Shown: piece after piece, positions 1-7,287 of the stretch
Numbering within the stretch: position 1 is the stretch's first letter
Layout: each line of letters begins with the position of its first letter
DNA from: an uncultured Succinatimonas sp.
Lineage (GTDB): Bacteria > Pseudomonadota > Gammaproteobacteria > Enterobacterales > Succinivibrionaceae
Direction: 5' to 3'
Length of the DNA stretch: 11,196 bases
Assembly: GCA_937880335.1 (NCBI GenBank)
Contig: CALFLJ010000161.1
Coordinates: 1-11,196, forward strand
Notes under the pieces: model-generated
What the model saw: only the letters and a program-made list of their open reading frames with translations
Told to the model about the DNA's origin: nothing
Database searches by the model: none
Translations under genes and position numbers: made by a program

Positions 1-461
1 CTAGAAAATTTATAACTGAACCTTAGTACGGCGATTTGTGAAAGTTTTAATTAAAATCTATTTTTTTAAATCTTAATAAAAATTATTTTAACATCCAAGT
101 TTAAAGAATAAAAATACGTAATTTACAGGTAAACAAGATTGCCTGTAATTTAATAAAATAGTCGTCTTTAGTTTTTTAGTGCCCATAAATCTAAAGTTAC
201 TATATTCATAGTATATAAAAAAATAACATTTTTGAAATTAAGATATAGAATATAAAATATAATATATTTAACATACAACAACGATCAATAAAACATCCAA
301 TTCAATATACAATATAAAAAAACGCTAGAATTAATTACACACGCCCTAAAAATCAGGGTTACATTAAACAAATATTTTATGAAGTCATAAAAATAAATGG
401 TTTTCTCAAGTTTTGCGTTGTTACAGTTACACATTAACAGGTAACTATAATAAGTTTAATC
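1..461. other. AT-rich intergenic region with one hairpin
   Basis: No convincing coding frame is visible; all frames are cut by frequent stops. The one clear structure is a stem-loop at 123-148: arms TTACAGGTAA and TTGCCTGTAA form ten pairs including one G-U, with a 6-nt loop. It could be a transcription terminator for a gene lying outside the window. The flanking T tract is weak on the plus strand, while on the minus strand the hairpin is followed by a T-richer stretch. A smaller CCCT/AGGG hairpin lies near 344-358. Nothing else is supportable here. Confidence 0.4.
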
Positions 462-692
462 ATGTCTGTAATTGATGCTCTTAAACAGATCCTTACTTAT
501 TTAATACAAATGCTAACTACACTTACGTCTGCTATTACAAAAACGTCAAGAGTTCAGAAAGACTTATTTACGTCAGAGTGAAAGGGGAATACTTATAACG
601 TAGGTTGGATTATTAAAGAAGAACTTTCATCCGATAGGTTGGTTTTAAGCTCTTTTGAATAAGTATCAAATCATTTAATAATTAGAAGAGTA
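462..692 (+). pseudogene. 5' part of a possible decayed gene, in frame with the ORF at 693
   Basis: An ATG at 462 opens 39 codons (start MSVIDALKQILTYLIQ) ending at a TGA at 579-581. The same frame then continues for 26 codons to a TAA at 660-662, and from there runs without interruption into the ORF at 693-1022. In sequence this AT-rich, about 187 codons should contain many more than two stops, so a decayed gene is plausible. The 39-residue part has an amphipathic, leucine/isoleucine-rich look. There is no good ribosome binding site before 462. I do not recognise the protein family. The alternative is a chance open frame. Confidence 0.3.
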
Positions 693-1022
693 GTGGATAA
701 AACAAAATCTAAGAGTAAGCGTACCCGTTACAAGCTTGAATTCTATATGCCTGATTATATGTATAAAAACACTTTGTTTGTAAGAAATGCCACTTCTTAT
801 GATTCTTTACGCAGGAACAACTTAGCAATTGATCGTATTATTGCCTCATCTTCTTTGCCTAATCATTATTATGGAACTATCAGACATCTAACACTCGCAT
901 ATTTCAAAAACATAAAACCAAATATGGTAATGTATTTTTATAAGTATTTTTCCTACCTCATTGATATACAAAAGAATACAAAAATGAGATATTATTCAAA
1001 TAATTGCGCTTATAAAAAATAA
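693..1022 (+). CDS. Unidentified 109-residue protein, possibly the 3' remnant of a broken gene
   Basis: The frame starts with GTG at 693 and ends with TAA at 1020-1022. The N-terminus is strongly basic (MDKTKSKSKRTRYK). The middle has a possible helical stretch around residues 38-70 (YDSLRRNNLAIDRIIASS) that could be DNA-binding, and the C-terminus is rich in Tyr and Lys. No catalytic motif, signal peptide or membrane segment is recognisable. The purine-rich AGAAGAG at 684-690 is too close to the GTG for a normal ribosome binding site. The frame stays readable upstream through two stop codons back to 462, so this is more likely the surviving end of a pseudogene than a functional small gene. 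A transposase or phage-protein remnant is possible but not shown. No function is assigned. Confidence 0.3.
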   Translation: MDKTKSKSKRTRYKLEFYMPDYMYKNTLFVRNATSYDSLRRNNLAIDRIIASSSLPNHYYGTIRHLTLAYFKNIKPNMVMYFYKYFSYLIDIQKNTKMRYYSNNCAYKK

Positions 1023-1098
1023 AACACATATTTTGATTATCAAAGTTTAAGAGCTTTTTTTAACAAAAATGCACATAATTAAAAATTAAACCAAAATC

Positions 1099-1963
1099 TT
1101 ATGTCTTTTTTAATCGAATGTAATCTATGTAACCTAATAATAAACCAAGAATTAATCCCCCTAAATGACAAAGATTGGCTATCCCATCAGAAACGAAACC
1201 AAAAGCAACAAATATAAAACTTACTGTTAACAAGCCTTTCGGTATACCTAAGAACATTGTTTTTTTGTTTAATGTTGTAAGGATTTCCTGCATAAGCGAT
1301 AAGGCCGTAAACAACGCCTGACAAACCACCAAATACAACGTTTTGAGGGGTAAAGGCTAATTGAAAAATATTACTTAGCAAACCTACACCTAAGAATAAA
1401 CCAAATAACTTTACGGTACCAAAATTTTTTTCTATTATCCTTGCTAAAAATTCCCACATTACTAAATTGAATGCTATGTGCAAAAAACCAAAGTGTAAGA
1501 AACAAGGACTTATTAAACGATAAAGTTCCCATGGTCTTGATAAATCAATAAATTTTGTGAGAGAAAATAAAAAAATCATTTCTCTTTCAATCAATAATTC
1601 CAATATGAAGAATAATATACAAATGATTTCAACAATTGACGTAAAAGAAAAGGGATTCCAATTGATAAAACAAGAAAATAAAGATTTAAATTCTTTTATA
1701 TTTTCAGGCTTATGACCTTGTTCCCAGGAAGCTTTTGCATACCGTTTTGCGTACGGGCTTTGAGCATACCTAAATAACTCTATTTTTGCCCTGCTCACAT
1801 CGTACTCACTCGATACACAAACAAACCATTTATGACCAATTCCAGCTCTTGCTTTGGCTTTTATTCCTAAGGAGTTTAAATAATCTGTGAAAGTTAGAGC
1901 CTGCTCCCTTGGGAGCAGGCAAACCTCATATATAAAATCATCAATTATTTCGAATTTAGCCAC
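1099..1963 (-). pseudogene. glpG: GlpG-type rhomboid intramembrane serine protease, frameshifted
   Basis: GlpG cleaves transmembrane substrates within the inner membrane using a Ser-His dyad. The first frame (GTG at 1963) encodes a GlpG-like soluble N-terminal domain (residues about 20-85, ending SWEQGH) and membrane helices. It also carries HIAFN with H162 and N166 (the oxyanion region) and the nucleophile motif GGLSGVVY with S215. It then runs out of frame and would stop at 1187-1189. The missing end, including IANLCHLGGL with the catalytic His and the last helix, is in the next frame, ending at 1099. Removing one A from the A7 run at 1260-1266 restores a continuous 287-residue protein (E. 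coli GlpG has 276), with His at about residue 266. The start overlaps the end of hldD by 19 bp, suggesting coupled translation. As written, the product lacks half the active site. A sequencing error, a real mutation or transcript slippage would each explain this. Confidence 0.85.
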
Positions 1964-2907
1964 TTCATGTACTCACTAACACCTTCTGCAACTGACTTAA
2001 ATTCAATATTGCAACCTGTTGATCTTAGCTTAGTTAAATCAGCCTGGGTGAACGACTGATAATGCCCCTTTAAATGGTCTGGGAAAGGTATAAATTCAAC
2101 TTCACCATGACCATGATATTTAATTACAGCTTTTGCGATATTTAAGAAAGGTTCTGCTCGACCTGTTCCACAATTATATATACCAGAAGCTCCTTTATTT
2201 TCCCAAAACCAAATATTAACATCAGCAACATCCTCTACGTAAACAAAATCACGCATCTGGCCACCATTTTCATAGCCATCACAGCCTTCAAACAATTTTG
2301 GGTTTTCCCCTTTTAACATTTGATTGTTTAAGTGAAAAGCTACAGAAGCCATACTTCCCTTATGTGACTCTCTAGGCCCGTAAACATTAAAATATCTAAG
2401 ACCTACAACTTGAGACTGCAAATGTGGTAAACGACGCCTTACATATTCATCAAATAAAAATTTAGAATAGCCATAAACATTTAGTGGACATTCATTCTCT
2501 CTGGCCTCGACGTAAACATCACCTCCACCATAAGTTGATGCTGATGATGCATACATAAATGGAATTCGATGAGATGTTGCAAATTCAAATAAATCAACTG
2601 TGTACTGGTAATTGTTGCGCATTACATACTGACCATCCCACTCAGTTGTTGCTGAACAAGCACCTTCATGAAATATAGCTTCAATATTTGATAAATCAAA
2701 GCGCGAGTTAAAAGCAGGTTCATCGTGAACTAAGGATAAAAACTCCTCACGATCCATATAATCAGCAATATCTAAATCAGCGAGATTAGAAAACTTATGA
2801 CCGTCCTTTAAATGGTCCACAACTAAAATATCTTTTATGCCTTTATCATTTAAACGCTTAACAATATTAGATCCGATAAAACCAGCGCCACCTGTAACAA
2901 TAATCAT
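1945..2907 (-). CDS. hldD: ADP-L-glycero-D-manno-heptose-6-epimerase
   Basis: HldD converts ADP-D-glycero-D-manno-heptose to the L-glycero isomer, the cytoplasmic donor for the LPS heptosyltransferases, using a bound NADP cofactor. The 320-residue protein is an extended SDR with the Rossmann motif TGGAGFIG at residues 5-12. It has the HEGACSATTEWDG stretch from residue 80, the YxxxK motif with Y145 and K149, and K183 in HKGSMAS, matching the second catalytic residue known in E. coli. The end EYMKWLNSK also matches. E. coli HldD is 310 residues; the extra length lies around residues 60-73 and in the insert near 209-217. ATG at 2907 is preceded by AAAAGGA at 2915-2921, a good ribosome binding site. 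The gene leads a minus-strand unit with glpG and diverges from waaF, whose product uses the donor made here. Confidence 0.97.
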   Translation of the reverse strand: MIIVTGGAGFIGSNIVKRLNDKGIKDILVVDHLKDGHKFSNLADLDIADYMDREEFLSLVHDEPAFNSRFDLSNIEAIFHEGACSATTEWDGQYVMRNNYQYTVDLFEFATSHRIPFMYASSASTYGGGDVYVEARENECPLNVYGYSKFLFDEYVRRRLPHLQSQVVGLRYFNVYGPRESHKGSMASVAFHLNNQMLKGENPKLFEGCDGYENGGQMRDFVYVEDVADVNIWFWENKGASGIYNCGTGRAEPFLNIAKAVIKYHGHGEVEFIPFPDHLKGHYQSFTQADLTKLRSTGCNIEFKSVAEGVSEYMKWLNSK

Positions 2908-3146
2908 AGTTAAGTCCTTTTCATTTGGATTTAAAATACTTAATTATTAAGTATTAAACTTTGTATCAAAAAACATATAACTGATTTTACATTCTTTAAA
3001 ATTTTTAGACCACGCTCACAGCGCAAAGTTATTAAATAAAATCATAAAGTAAAATTTAAACCATGGTAACTAAAACCAGAACAGACTATATCTTATGAAC
3101 ATCTATTTGCTAGAATATGTAAAATCATTTTAATGTCGAGTATAAC
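2908..3146. promoter_or_regulatory. Divergent hldD / waaF promoter region
   Basis: This 239-bp spacer must hold the promoters for both LPS units. Near hldD, a minus-strand TTGATA (complement of 2964-2969) lies 17 bp from TAATTA (complement of 2941-2946), a plausible but imperfect sigma-70 pair. The -10 candidate falls inside the palindrome at 2935-2955. Ahead of waaF, TAGAAT-like sequence near 3112 could be a -10, without a convincing -35. A GC-richer patch around 3010-3024 contains a short CGCT/AGCG dyad. Promoter calls are by eye only. Confidence 0.4.
2935..2955. promoter_or_regulatory. 21-bp palindrome upstream of hldD
   Basis: Perfect 9-bp arms AATACTTAA and TTAAGTATT flank a TTA centre. 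The element sits 28 bp upstream of the hldD start codon and overlaps the best -10 candidate for that gene. An operator for a dimeric repressor is the natural reading. Chance symmetry in AT-rich DNA cannot be excluded, although 9-bp perfect arms are longer than most chance cases. Confidence 0.4.
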
Positions 3147-4175
3147 GTGTCAAAGAATTTAATTATCGCTCCATCTTGGCTAGGTGATCTTATAATGTCA
3201 CAAAGCCTTTATAAAATCATAAAAGAGCAAGATAAAAATGCTCTTATTGATATATATGCTCCATCCTATACGTTACCGATTATTGAACGTATGCCTGAAA
3301 TTAACAATAAAATTGTTAATCCATTTGCACATGGTTCATTTGAGCTAAAAAAAAGAATATCTGAAGGTCTTTATCTAAAAAAATTTGGATATGACCATGT
3401 ATATATTTTACCAAACTCCCTAAAATCAGCACTAATTGCGTTTTTTGCTGGAATCCCTGACAGGCGAGGCTTTAAAGGAGAATCTAGATATATTCTTATA
3501 AATAACATGCGTTCAAACAAAAAAGATTTTCCTCTAATGGTTGAACGTTATGTAGCCTTAGCCTTCAACAAAGAAGAAGTAAAAACAGCAAAGGATTTAC
3601 CGACAATTCCTTACCCAAAACTTACAGTAATACCACCAAAAGAGGATTTATTGTACAGACTAAAAATATCACTTGACAGACCTCTAATGGCTCTGGGTTG
3701 TGGTGCTAACTACGGTCCTTCAAAATTATGGCCTGTTGAATATTTTGCAAAAGTAAGCAACTGGTGGTGTAAGAAAGGAGGTGCAGTTCTGGCTCTTGGA
3801 TCAAGTAAAGATTTAAGGTCTGTAGAGGGAATCTTTAGTAATTTAGATAAGAACAATCATAAGTATTTTTATAATATTGCAGGTAAAACATCTTTAACAG
3901 AGGCCCTAGATCTTATAGGAGTTTGTAAATGTGCTGTATGTAATGACTCAGGTCTTATGCATACTGTAGCAGCAGCAGATATACCCCAAGTATGTATTTT
4001 TGGTTCTACAACAACTAATTATACACCGCCACTATCAGATAAAGCTCGCTGTGTTGAATCAACACAATCTTGTCATCCTTGTTTTGCTCGTACATGCAAA
4101 TACAATACATATGCTTGTTTAAAAGAAATAGTTCCCAACACAGTTATACTTGAACTTGAAAAGCTACTATCATAA
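3147..4175 (+). CDS. waaF: ADP-heptose:LPS heptosyltransferase II
   Basis: WaaF transfers the second L,D-heptose from ADP-heptose to heptose I of the inner core, on the cytoplasmic face of the inner membrane. The 342-residue GT-B fold, family GT9 protein opens with LIIAPSWLGDLIMSQSLY. This contains the Asp (D13) in the position of the family's proposed catalytic base. It continues with APSYTLPIIERMPEI, YILPNSLKSALIAFFAGIP and the C-terminal donor-site motif NDSGLMHTVAAA at 266-277. A late cysteine cluster (C309, C312, C317, C324) matches the SCxPC-type tail seen in many WaaF proteins. Length equals the usual size of about 345. The start is GTG at 3147 with only a weak GTCGAG upstream; the family motif begins at residue 5, so no longer start is needed. 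waaA follows after 2 bp. Confidence 0.96.
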   Translation: MSKNLIIAPSWLGDLIMSQSLYKIIKEQDKNALIDIYAPSYTLPIIERMPEINNKIVNPFAHGSFELKKRISEGLYLKKFGYDHVYILPNSLKSALIAFFAGIPDRRGFKGESRYILINNMRSNKKDFPLMVERYVALAFNKEEVKTAKDLPTIPYPKLTVIPPKEDLLYRLKISLDRPLMALGCGANYGPSKLWPVEYFAKVSNWWCKKGGAVLALGSSKDLRSVEGIFSNLDKNNHKYFYNIAGKTSLTEALDLIGVCKCAVCNDSGLMHTVAAADIPQVCIFGSTTTNYTPPLSDKARCVESTQSCHPCFARTCKYNTYACLKEIVPNTVILELEKLLS

Positions 4176-4177
4176 AA

Positions 4178-5455
4178 ATGAAATTTTCTTCGATTATTTT
4201 CTTGTGGATATATAAAACTTTAACTTTAATATTTGCTCCTTTAGGAGTTGTTTTTATATGCTATAAAAAACGTCGCGATCCACCTTATGGAAAGCGCGTC
4301 TTTGAATTGTTAGGATTTTATAAGCAAAAAACAGATAAATGCATTTGGTTCCACGCGGCAAGTGTCGGAGAAGTAAATTCATTAAAACCTCTTATAAAAA
4401 GATTTTCTGAAACTTACCCTAATTACCCCGTAGTTCTTACCACTATGACTACTACAGGGGAACTTTCAGCAAGGTCTATAAAAAATATCATTACCGTATT
4501 TATGCCTCTTGACAGTTCTTGTGCTCTTAAAAGGTTTTTTAAAAGGTTCAATCCTTCTTTATTATTAATTGTCGACACAGAACTTTGGCCAAATATGTTA
4601 AATACAGCTATAAAATATAACTGCAAGACATTAATTGTTAACGGACGCATGCAAGAAAAAAATTGCAAATCATATCTAAAATTCAAAAATATAGTCAAAG
4701 ATCTAATAGCACCCCCAATATATAAGGTTATGTGTATATCACCTGACGATGCTGATCGTTTCTCAAGAATAGGCGTTGATCCGAAGAAAATCAGTGTAGC
4801 AGGCAATATCAAGTACGATTTGTATTTAAACCAAGACCAGTTTAAAAAAGGAAGAGAAATAAAAGATATAACAAAAGTCAAAATATTGTGTTGCGCTAGT
4901 ACTCATGAGGGAGAAGAGTCTATGTGCATTAATGCTTTCAAACAAATGAGAAAGAAAAATCCTCTATTAAAGCTTGTTTTAGTTCCTAGACATAAAACAG
5001 GTACTATTCTTGCAGAAAAGTACCTAAAAAAAATGGAATTTAAAAGCATAAAAAAAAGCTTTATAAAAAACAAAAATGAATATTTAAAATATGACATTAT
5101 TATAGGTGATACTATAGGAGAAATGCCGTTTTACCTTGGTCTAAGCGACTTAGTTTTTCTTGGAGGAAGTTTTATTCCTGTAGGAGGCCACAATCCTTTA
5201 GAGCCTGCTTATTTTGCCCTTCCTTGTATAACTGGGCCTCATTATCATAATTTCAAGGATCAATTTTTAAAGTTAATTGACCACGGAGGAGCTTTTGAAG
5301 CTGAAAATCCGCAACGCTTATCTGAAATTGCGCTTACTCTTCTAAAAGATGATGAATCTTTAAAAATATCAGGAATAAAAGCATTAGATATTCTTACTCA
5401 GGGAAAAGGGTGTATTGACAAAATACTCTTTGAAATTTCAAAAATTCTAAAATAA
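4178..5455 (+). CDS. waaA: 3-deoxy-D-manno-octulosonic acid (Kdo) transferase
   Basis: WaaA transfers Kdo from CMP-Kdo to the lipid A precursor, the first core step, at the inner membrane. The 425-residue protein begins with a hydrophobic anchor (residues 5-28). RRDPPYGKRVFELLG follows, then FHAASVGEV with E65 in the position of the proposed catalytic glutamate. Other conserved blocks are LTTMTTTG (87-94), DTELWPN (133-139), the DTIGEM motif (311-316) and GGSFIPVGGHNPLEP (329-343). The size equals E. coli WaaA (425). The sequence does not show whether it adds one or two Kdo residues; the nearby kdkA hints at a Haemophilus-like single phosphorylated Kdo. The ATG lies 2 bp after the waaF stop and has no clear ribosome binding site, so translation is probably coupled to waaF. 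An A8 run at 5050-5057 lies in the coding sequence without breaking it. Confidence 0.97.
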   Translation: MKFSSIIFLWIYKTLTLIFAPLGVVFICYKKRRDPPYGKRVFELLGFYKQKTDKCIWFHAASVGEVNSLKPLIKRFSETYPNYPVVLTTMTTTGELSARSIKNIITVFMPLDSSCALKRFFKRFNPSLLLIVDTELWPNMLNTAIKYNCKTLIVNGRMQEKNCKSYLKFKNIVKDLIAPPIYKVMCISPDDADRFSRIGVDPKKISVAGNIKYDLYLNQDQFKKGREIKDITKVKILCCASTHEGEESMCINAFKQMRKKNPLLKLVLVPRHKTGTILAEKYLKKMEFKSIKKSFIKNKNEYLKYDIIIGDTIGEMPFYLGLSDLVFLGGSFIPVGGHNPLEPAYFALPCITGPHYHNFKDQFLKLIDHGGAFEAENPQRLSEIALTLLKDDESLKISGIKALDILTQGKGCIDKILFEISKILK

Positions 5456-5458
5456 ACG

Positions 5459-5533
5459 AGCCCCCTTAACTAAAGAAAATCTTCAAAATAGCAAATTTTG
5501 TTGCTTTTTAAAAATTTTACTTTAATAGGGGCT
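5459..5533. terminator. Terminator between waaA and the convergent quinone reductase gene
   Basis: The core hairpin has arms AGCAA (5490-5494) and TTGCT (5501-5505) with a 6-nt loop. It is extended by A/T pairs after one mismatch and is followed by four more Ts, so it reads as a rho-independent terminator for waaA. On the minus strand the same hairpin is followed by a short T stretch, so it may also serve the opposite gene. An outer pair of arms, AGCCCC (5459-5464) and GGGGCT (5528-5533), encloses it. Confidence 0.6.
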
Positions 5534-5577
5534 AGAAATTGGTTGTTTGCTGAGTAAAAAAATTCTATATTTATAAC

Positions 5578-6138
5578 TTAAGAATTAAGGTCTCTTAGGA
5601 ACTTAATATAGTCTCGTGCACTTGAAGCAATTTTCTCGACAGTAGCAATTTCTTTATTAGCCGCACCAAAAAATACATACATCCCCTTAAGTGAAGTATG
5701 GCACATTTCAAAAGAATGCTCTATGGGTAACAAATAGCTACGAACAGGAAAATGATGTCTCCCCTCTGAGGAGTATGCTTCTTCTTCGCTTCCACAAGTA
5801 ATAGCTAAACCTATATTCTTACTCTCAAGGTGGAAGCTCTTACCAAAGGCCCAATCGCGAGTTAATACTTTATCAAACCACATTTTTGTACGTGGTGGAC
5901 AGAAATACCAATACAAAGGAAATTGTATAACTATGGTATCAGCATTATCAATCAAAGAGTGCTCCATCACCGGATCTATAGTTCCAGACGGATAAGAACT
6001 CTGAAGATTGTGGACTAAAAACTCATCAGGATAACGACGTAATTCTTCAACCCATCGACGATTTATTACAGAAGAATCAAATGATGGATGGTCAACAATC
6101 ACTAAAGTCTTTTTATTTTTTGTTTCAACTGTTTTCAT
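5578..6138 (-). CDS. Flavodoxin-fold NAD(P)H:quinone oxidoreductase (KefF/YwrO/NQO type)
   Basis: This family binds FMN or FAD and reduces quinones and related compounds by two electrons; some members (KefF) act as ancillary subunits of K+/H+ antiporters. The 186-residue protein has the opening strand TLVIVDHPSFDSSVINR (11-27), typical of the fold. FPLYWYFCPPRTKMWFDKVL (73-92) and DWAFG (95-99) are the family signature, and LAITCGSEEEAY (111-122) is the usual nucleotide-site loop. A good ribosome binding site, AAGGAT, lies 9-10 bases upstream of the ATG. kdkA is upstream on the same strand with a 102-bp gap, so the two may be co-transcribed. No Kef antiporter gene is present in the window, so a KefF role is not supported over a general quinone or azo reductase role. 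Cytoplasmic; no signal peptide. Confidence 0.88.
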   Translation of the reverse strand: MKTVETKNKKTLVIVDHPSFDSSVINRRWVEELRRYPDEFLVHNLQSSYPSGTIDPVMEHSLIDNADTIVIQFPLYWYFCPPRTKMWFDKVLTRDWAFGKSFHLESKNIGLAITCGSEEEAYSSEGRHHFPVRSYLLPIEHSFEMCHTSLKGMYVFFGAANKEIATVEKIASSARDYIKFLRDLNS

Positions 6139-6161
6139 AATTATTTATCCTTAGCAGATAT

Positions 6162-6188
6162 AAAAACTAAATCAAATTTTTAGTTTTT
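6162..6188. repeat. 10-bp perfect inverted repeat upstream of the quinone reductase gene
   Basis: Arms AAAAACTAAA (6162-6171) and TTTAGTTTTT (6179-6188) enclose a 7-nt loop. It lies 24 bp upstream of the reductase start and 52 bp past the kdkA stop. On the minus strand it ends in five Ts, so it could be a weak terminator for kdkA. Its position also suits an operator for the reductase gene. Only one pair per arm is G-C, so as RNA it is not very stable. Confidence 0.4.
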
Positions 6189-6240
6189 AAATTATTATTT
6201 TACAAACAAAATAAAATACATTTTCTCCAAGATAAAATAA

Positions 6241-6960
6241 TCACTTTAAAAGTGCATATTTGGTTATTATCTTAAAAGAATTAGGGTCAAAATAGCACTT
6301 ATTCTGTTCCTTTGAACACTCTTTTTTAAATGATCTAAATAACCTATCTAAAATTTTTCTACATTTATATTCAGACAAGATACATTTAAAACACTTATCA
6401 AAATCAATTATCCAAACCTTTCCATCTTGATCCAAAAGAATATTACGAATATTCAAATCAGTATGATTAACCCCCAATTTAAACATGCAGTTTATTTGTA
6501 ATCCTATATTTTTAAGCTCTTCATTACTTAAGAATCTTTGAGAAATTACTTTTGCTAAATCTGAACTGTTTTCTATCTGTTCTAAAACAATATCTTGTCT
6601 TATTGTGCAAAAAAAATTTGTTTTTAATTCCCTTGAAATGATAGGGCGAGGCACGTTCAATCCTTGTTCACACATCCACTGTAAAAGCTTAAATTCTTCA
6701 AAGGCCCGATGGGGATGTTTTTCAAAAACAAAAAAATTATCTTTTAAAAATTTACCAAAAAAACCACCTCTAAGATAATGGCGTAAAACCCATTTATTAC
6801 CAGAAGGGGTAGTAAATAATAAAGTTTGACCTCTTCCCCCACAAAATTTCAGGTTGTAACAATTTTTTTTTACCCAATTCATTGAGCAGTATGAGTTCAG
6901 TAAATTGTTATCCACTTTTATATTTTGTGCTACAAGAAAAGATTTGGTCGATAGATTCAT
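6241..6960 (-). CDS. kdkA: 3-deoxy-D-manno-octulosonic acid kinase
   Basis: KdkA phosphorylates the Kdo residue attached to lipid A (Kdo 4-phosphate in Haemophilus) using ATP, at the cytoplasmic face of the inner membrane. The protein is a small kinase-fold enzyme. It has GGRGQTLLF (41-49) as the nucleotide loop and LRHYLRGGFFGKFLKD (59-74), a hallmark of KdkA. NHTDLNIRNIL (165-175) is the catalytic loop with D168, and IIDFDKC (184-190) holds the metal-binding Asp. LDRLFRSFKKE near residue 204 matches the Haemophilus protein. I chose the ATG at 6960 (239 residues; 41 residues before GRG, about as in Haemophilus). The alternative TTG at 6993 adds 11 residues (start MFYFIKNTILI). Neither has a clear ribosome binding site. 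An A9 run covers codons 30-33 and is slippage-prone. Confidence 0.95.
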   Translation of the reverse strand: MNLSTKSFLVAQNIKVDNNLLNSYCSMNWVKKNCYNLKFCGGRGQTLLFTTPSGNKWVLRHYLRGGFFGKFLKDNFFVFEKHPHRAFEEFKLLQWMCEQGLNVPRPIISRELKTNFFCTIRQDIVLEQIENSSDLAKVISQRFLSNEELKNIGLQINCMFKLGVNHTDLNIRNILLDQDGKVWIIDFDKCFKCILSEYKCRKILDRLFRSFKKECSKEQNKCYFDPNSFKIITKYALLK

Positions 6961-7250
6961 AATCAATATGGTATTTTTAATAAAATAAAACAAAAATTTT
7001 AGTATTATTTTAAGTTAAATTACAAATAAAAAATACTAATAGAAAACAAACTAAGTATTATTATTCTTATAGTAATTAAGAATTAATATACTACAAGTAT
7101 ATAAACAAAAAACACAACAAACAAATAAATAAATTATTATAATAAAAAATAATATAAGATACACTAAATCAACTTTGTACGCTTTTTTTGATATTCTATA
7201 TATTAAAGTTAGTTCATTACAATTATTTTATAAAAATGTATATATTTAAG

Positions 7251-7256
7251 TATAAT
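7251..7256 (+). promoter_or_regulatory. Candidate -10 box of the waaC-coaD promoter
   Basis: A perfect TATAAT stands 63 bp upstream of the waaC ATG. Seventeen bases further upstream is TTATAA (7228-7233), a poor -35. If used, transcription would start near 7263 and give a leader of about 57 nt containing the hairpin at 7288-7313. In DNA this AT-rich the match may be chance. Confidence 0.35.
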
Positions 7257-7287
7257 GTCGTTAACTAGTCTTTTTTATTTAAATAGG

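Noticed and set aside
1..461. CRISPR array or tandem repeat in the AT-rich left region
   Set aside because: ACAGGTAA appears twice (from 126 and 438) but there are no regularly spaced repeats of useful length.
1042..1061. Terminator after the ORF at 693-1022
   Set aside because: AAAG/CTTT before a T7 run gives only four weak pairs; not enough to call a hairpin terminator.
1258..1270. Programmed -1 ribosomal frameshift on A-AAA-AAC in the rhomboid gene
   Set aside because: The heptamer is in the right phase for a -1 shift, but the frame that holds the rest of GlpG is the +1 frame. A -1 shift would meet TAG within a few codons.
1099..1338. Separate 79-residue membrane protein
   Set aside because: Its second half is the missing end of the rhomboid protease and its first part is only the other frame of the same gene, so it is not an independent gene.
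4423..5097. Two minus-strand open frames inside waaA (152 and 64 codons)
   Set aside because: They are antisense shadows of the well-supported waaA coding sequence and show no family motif.
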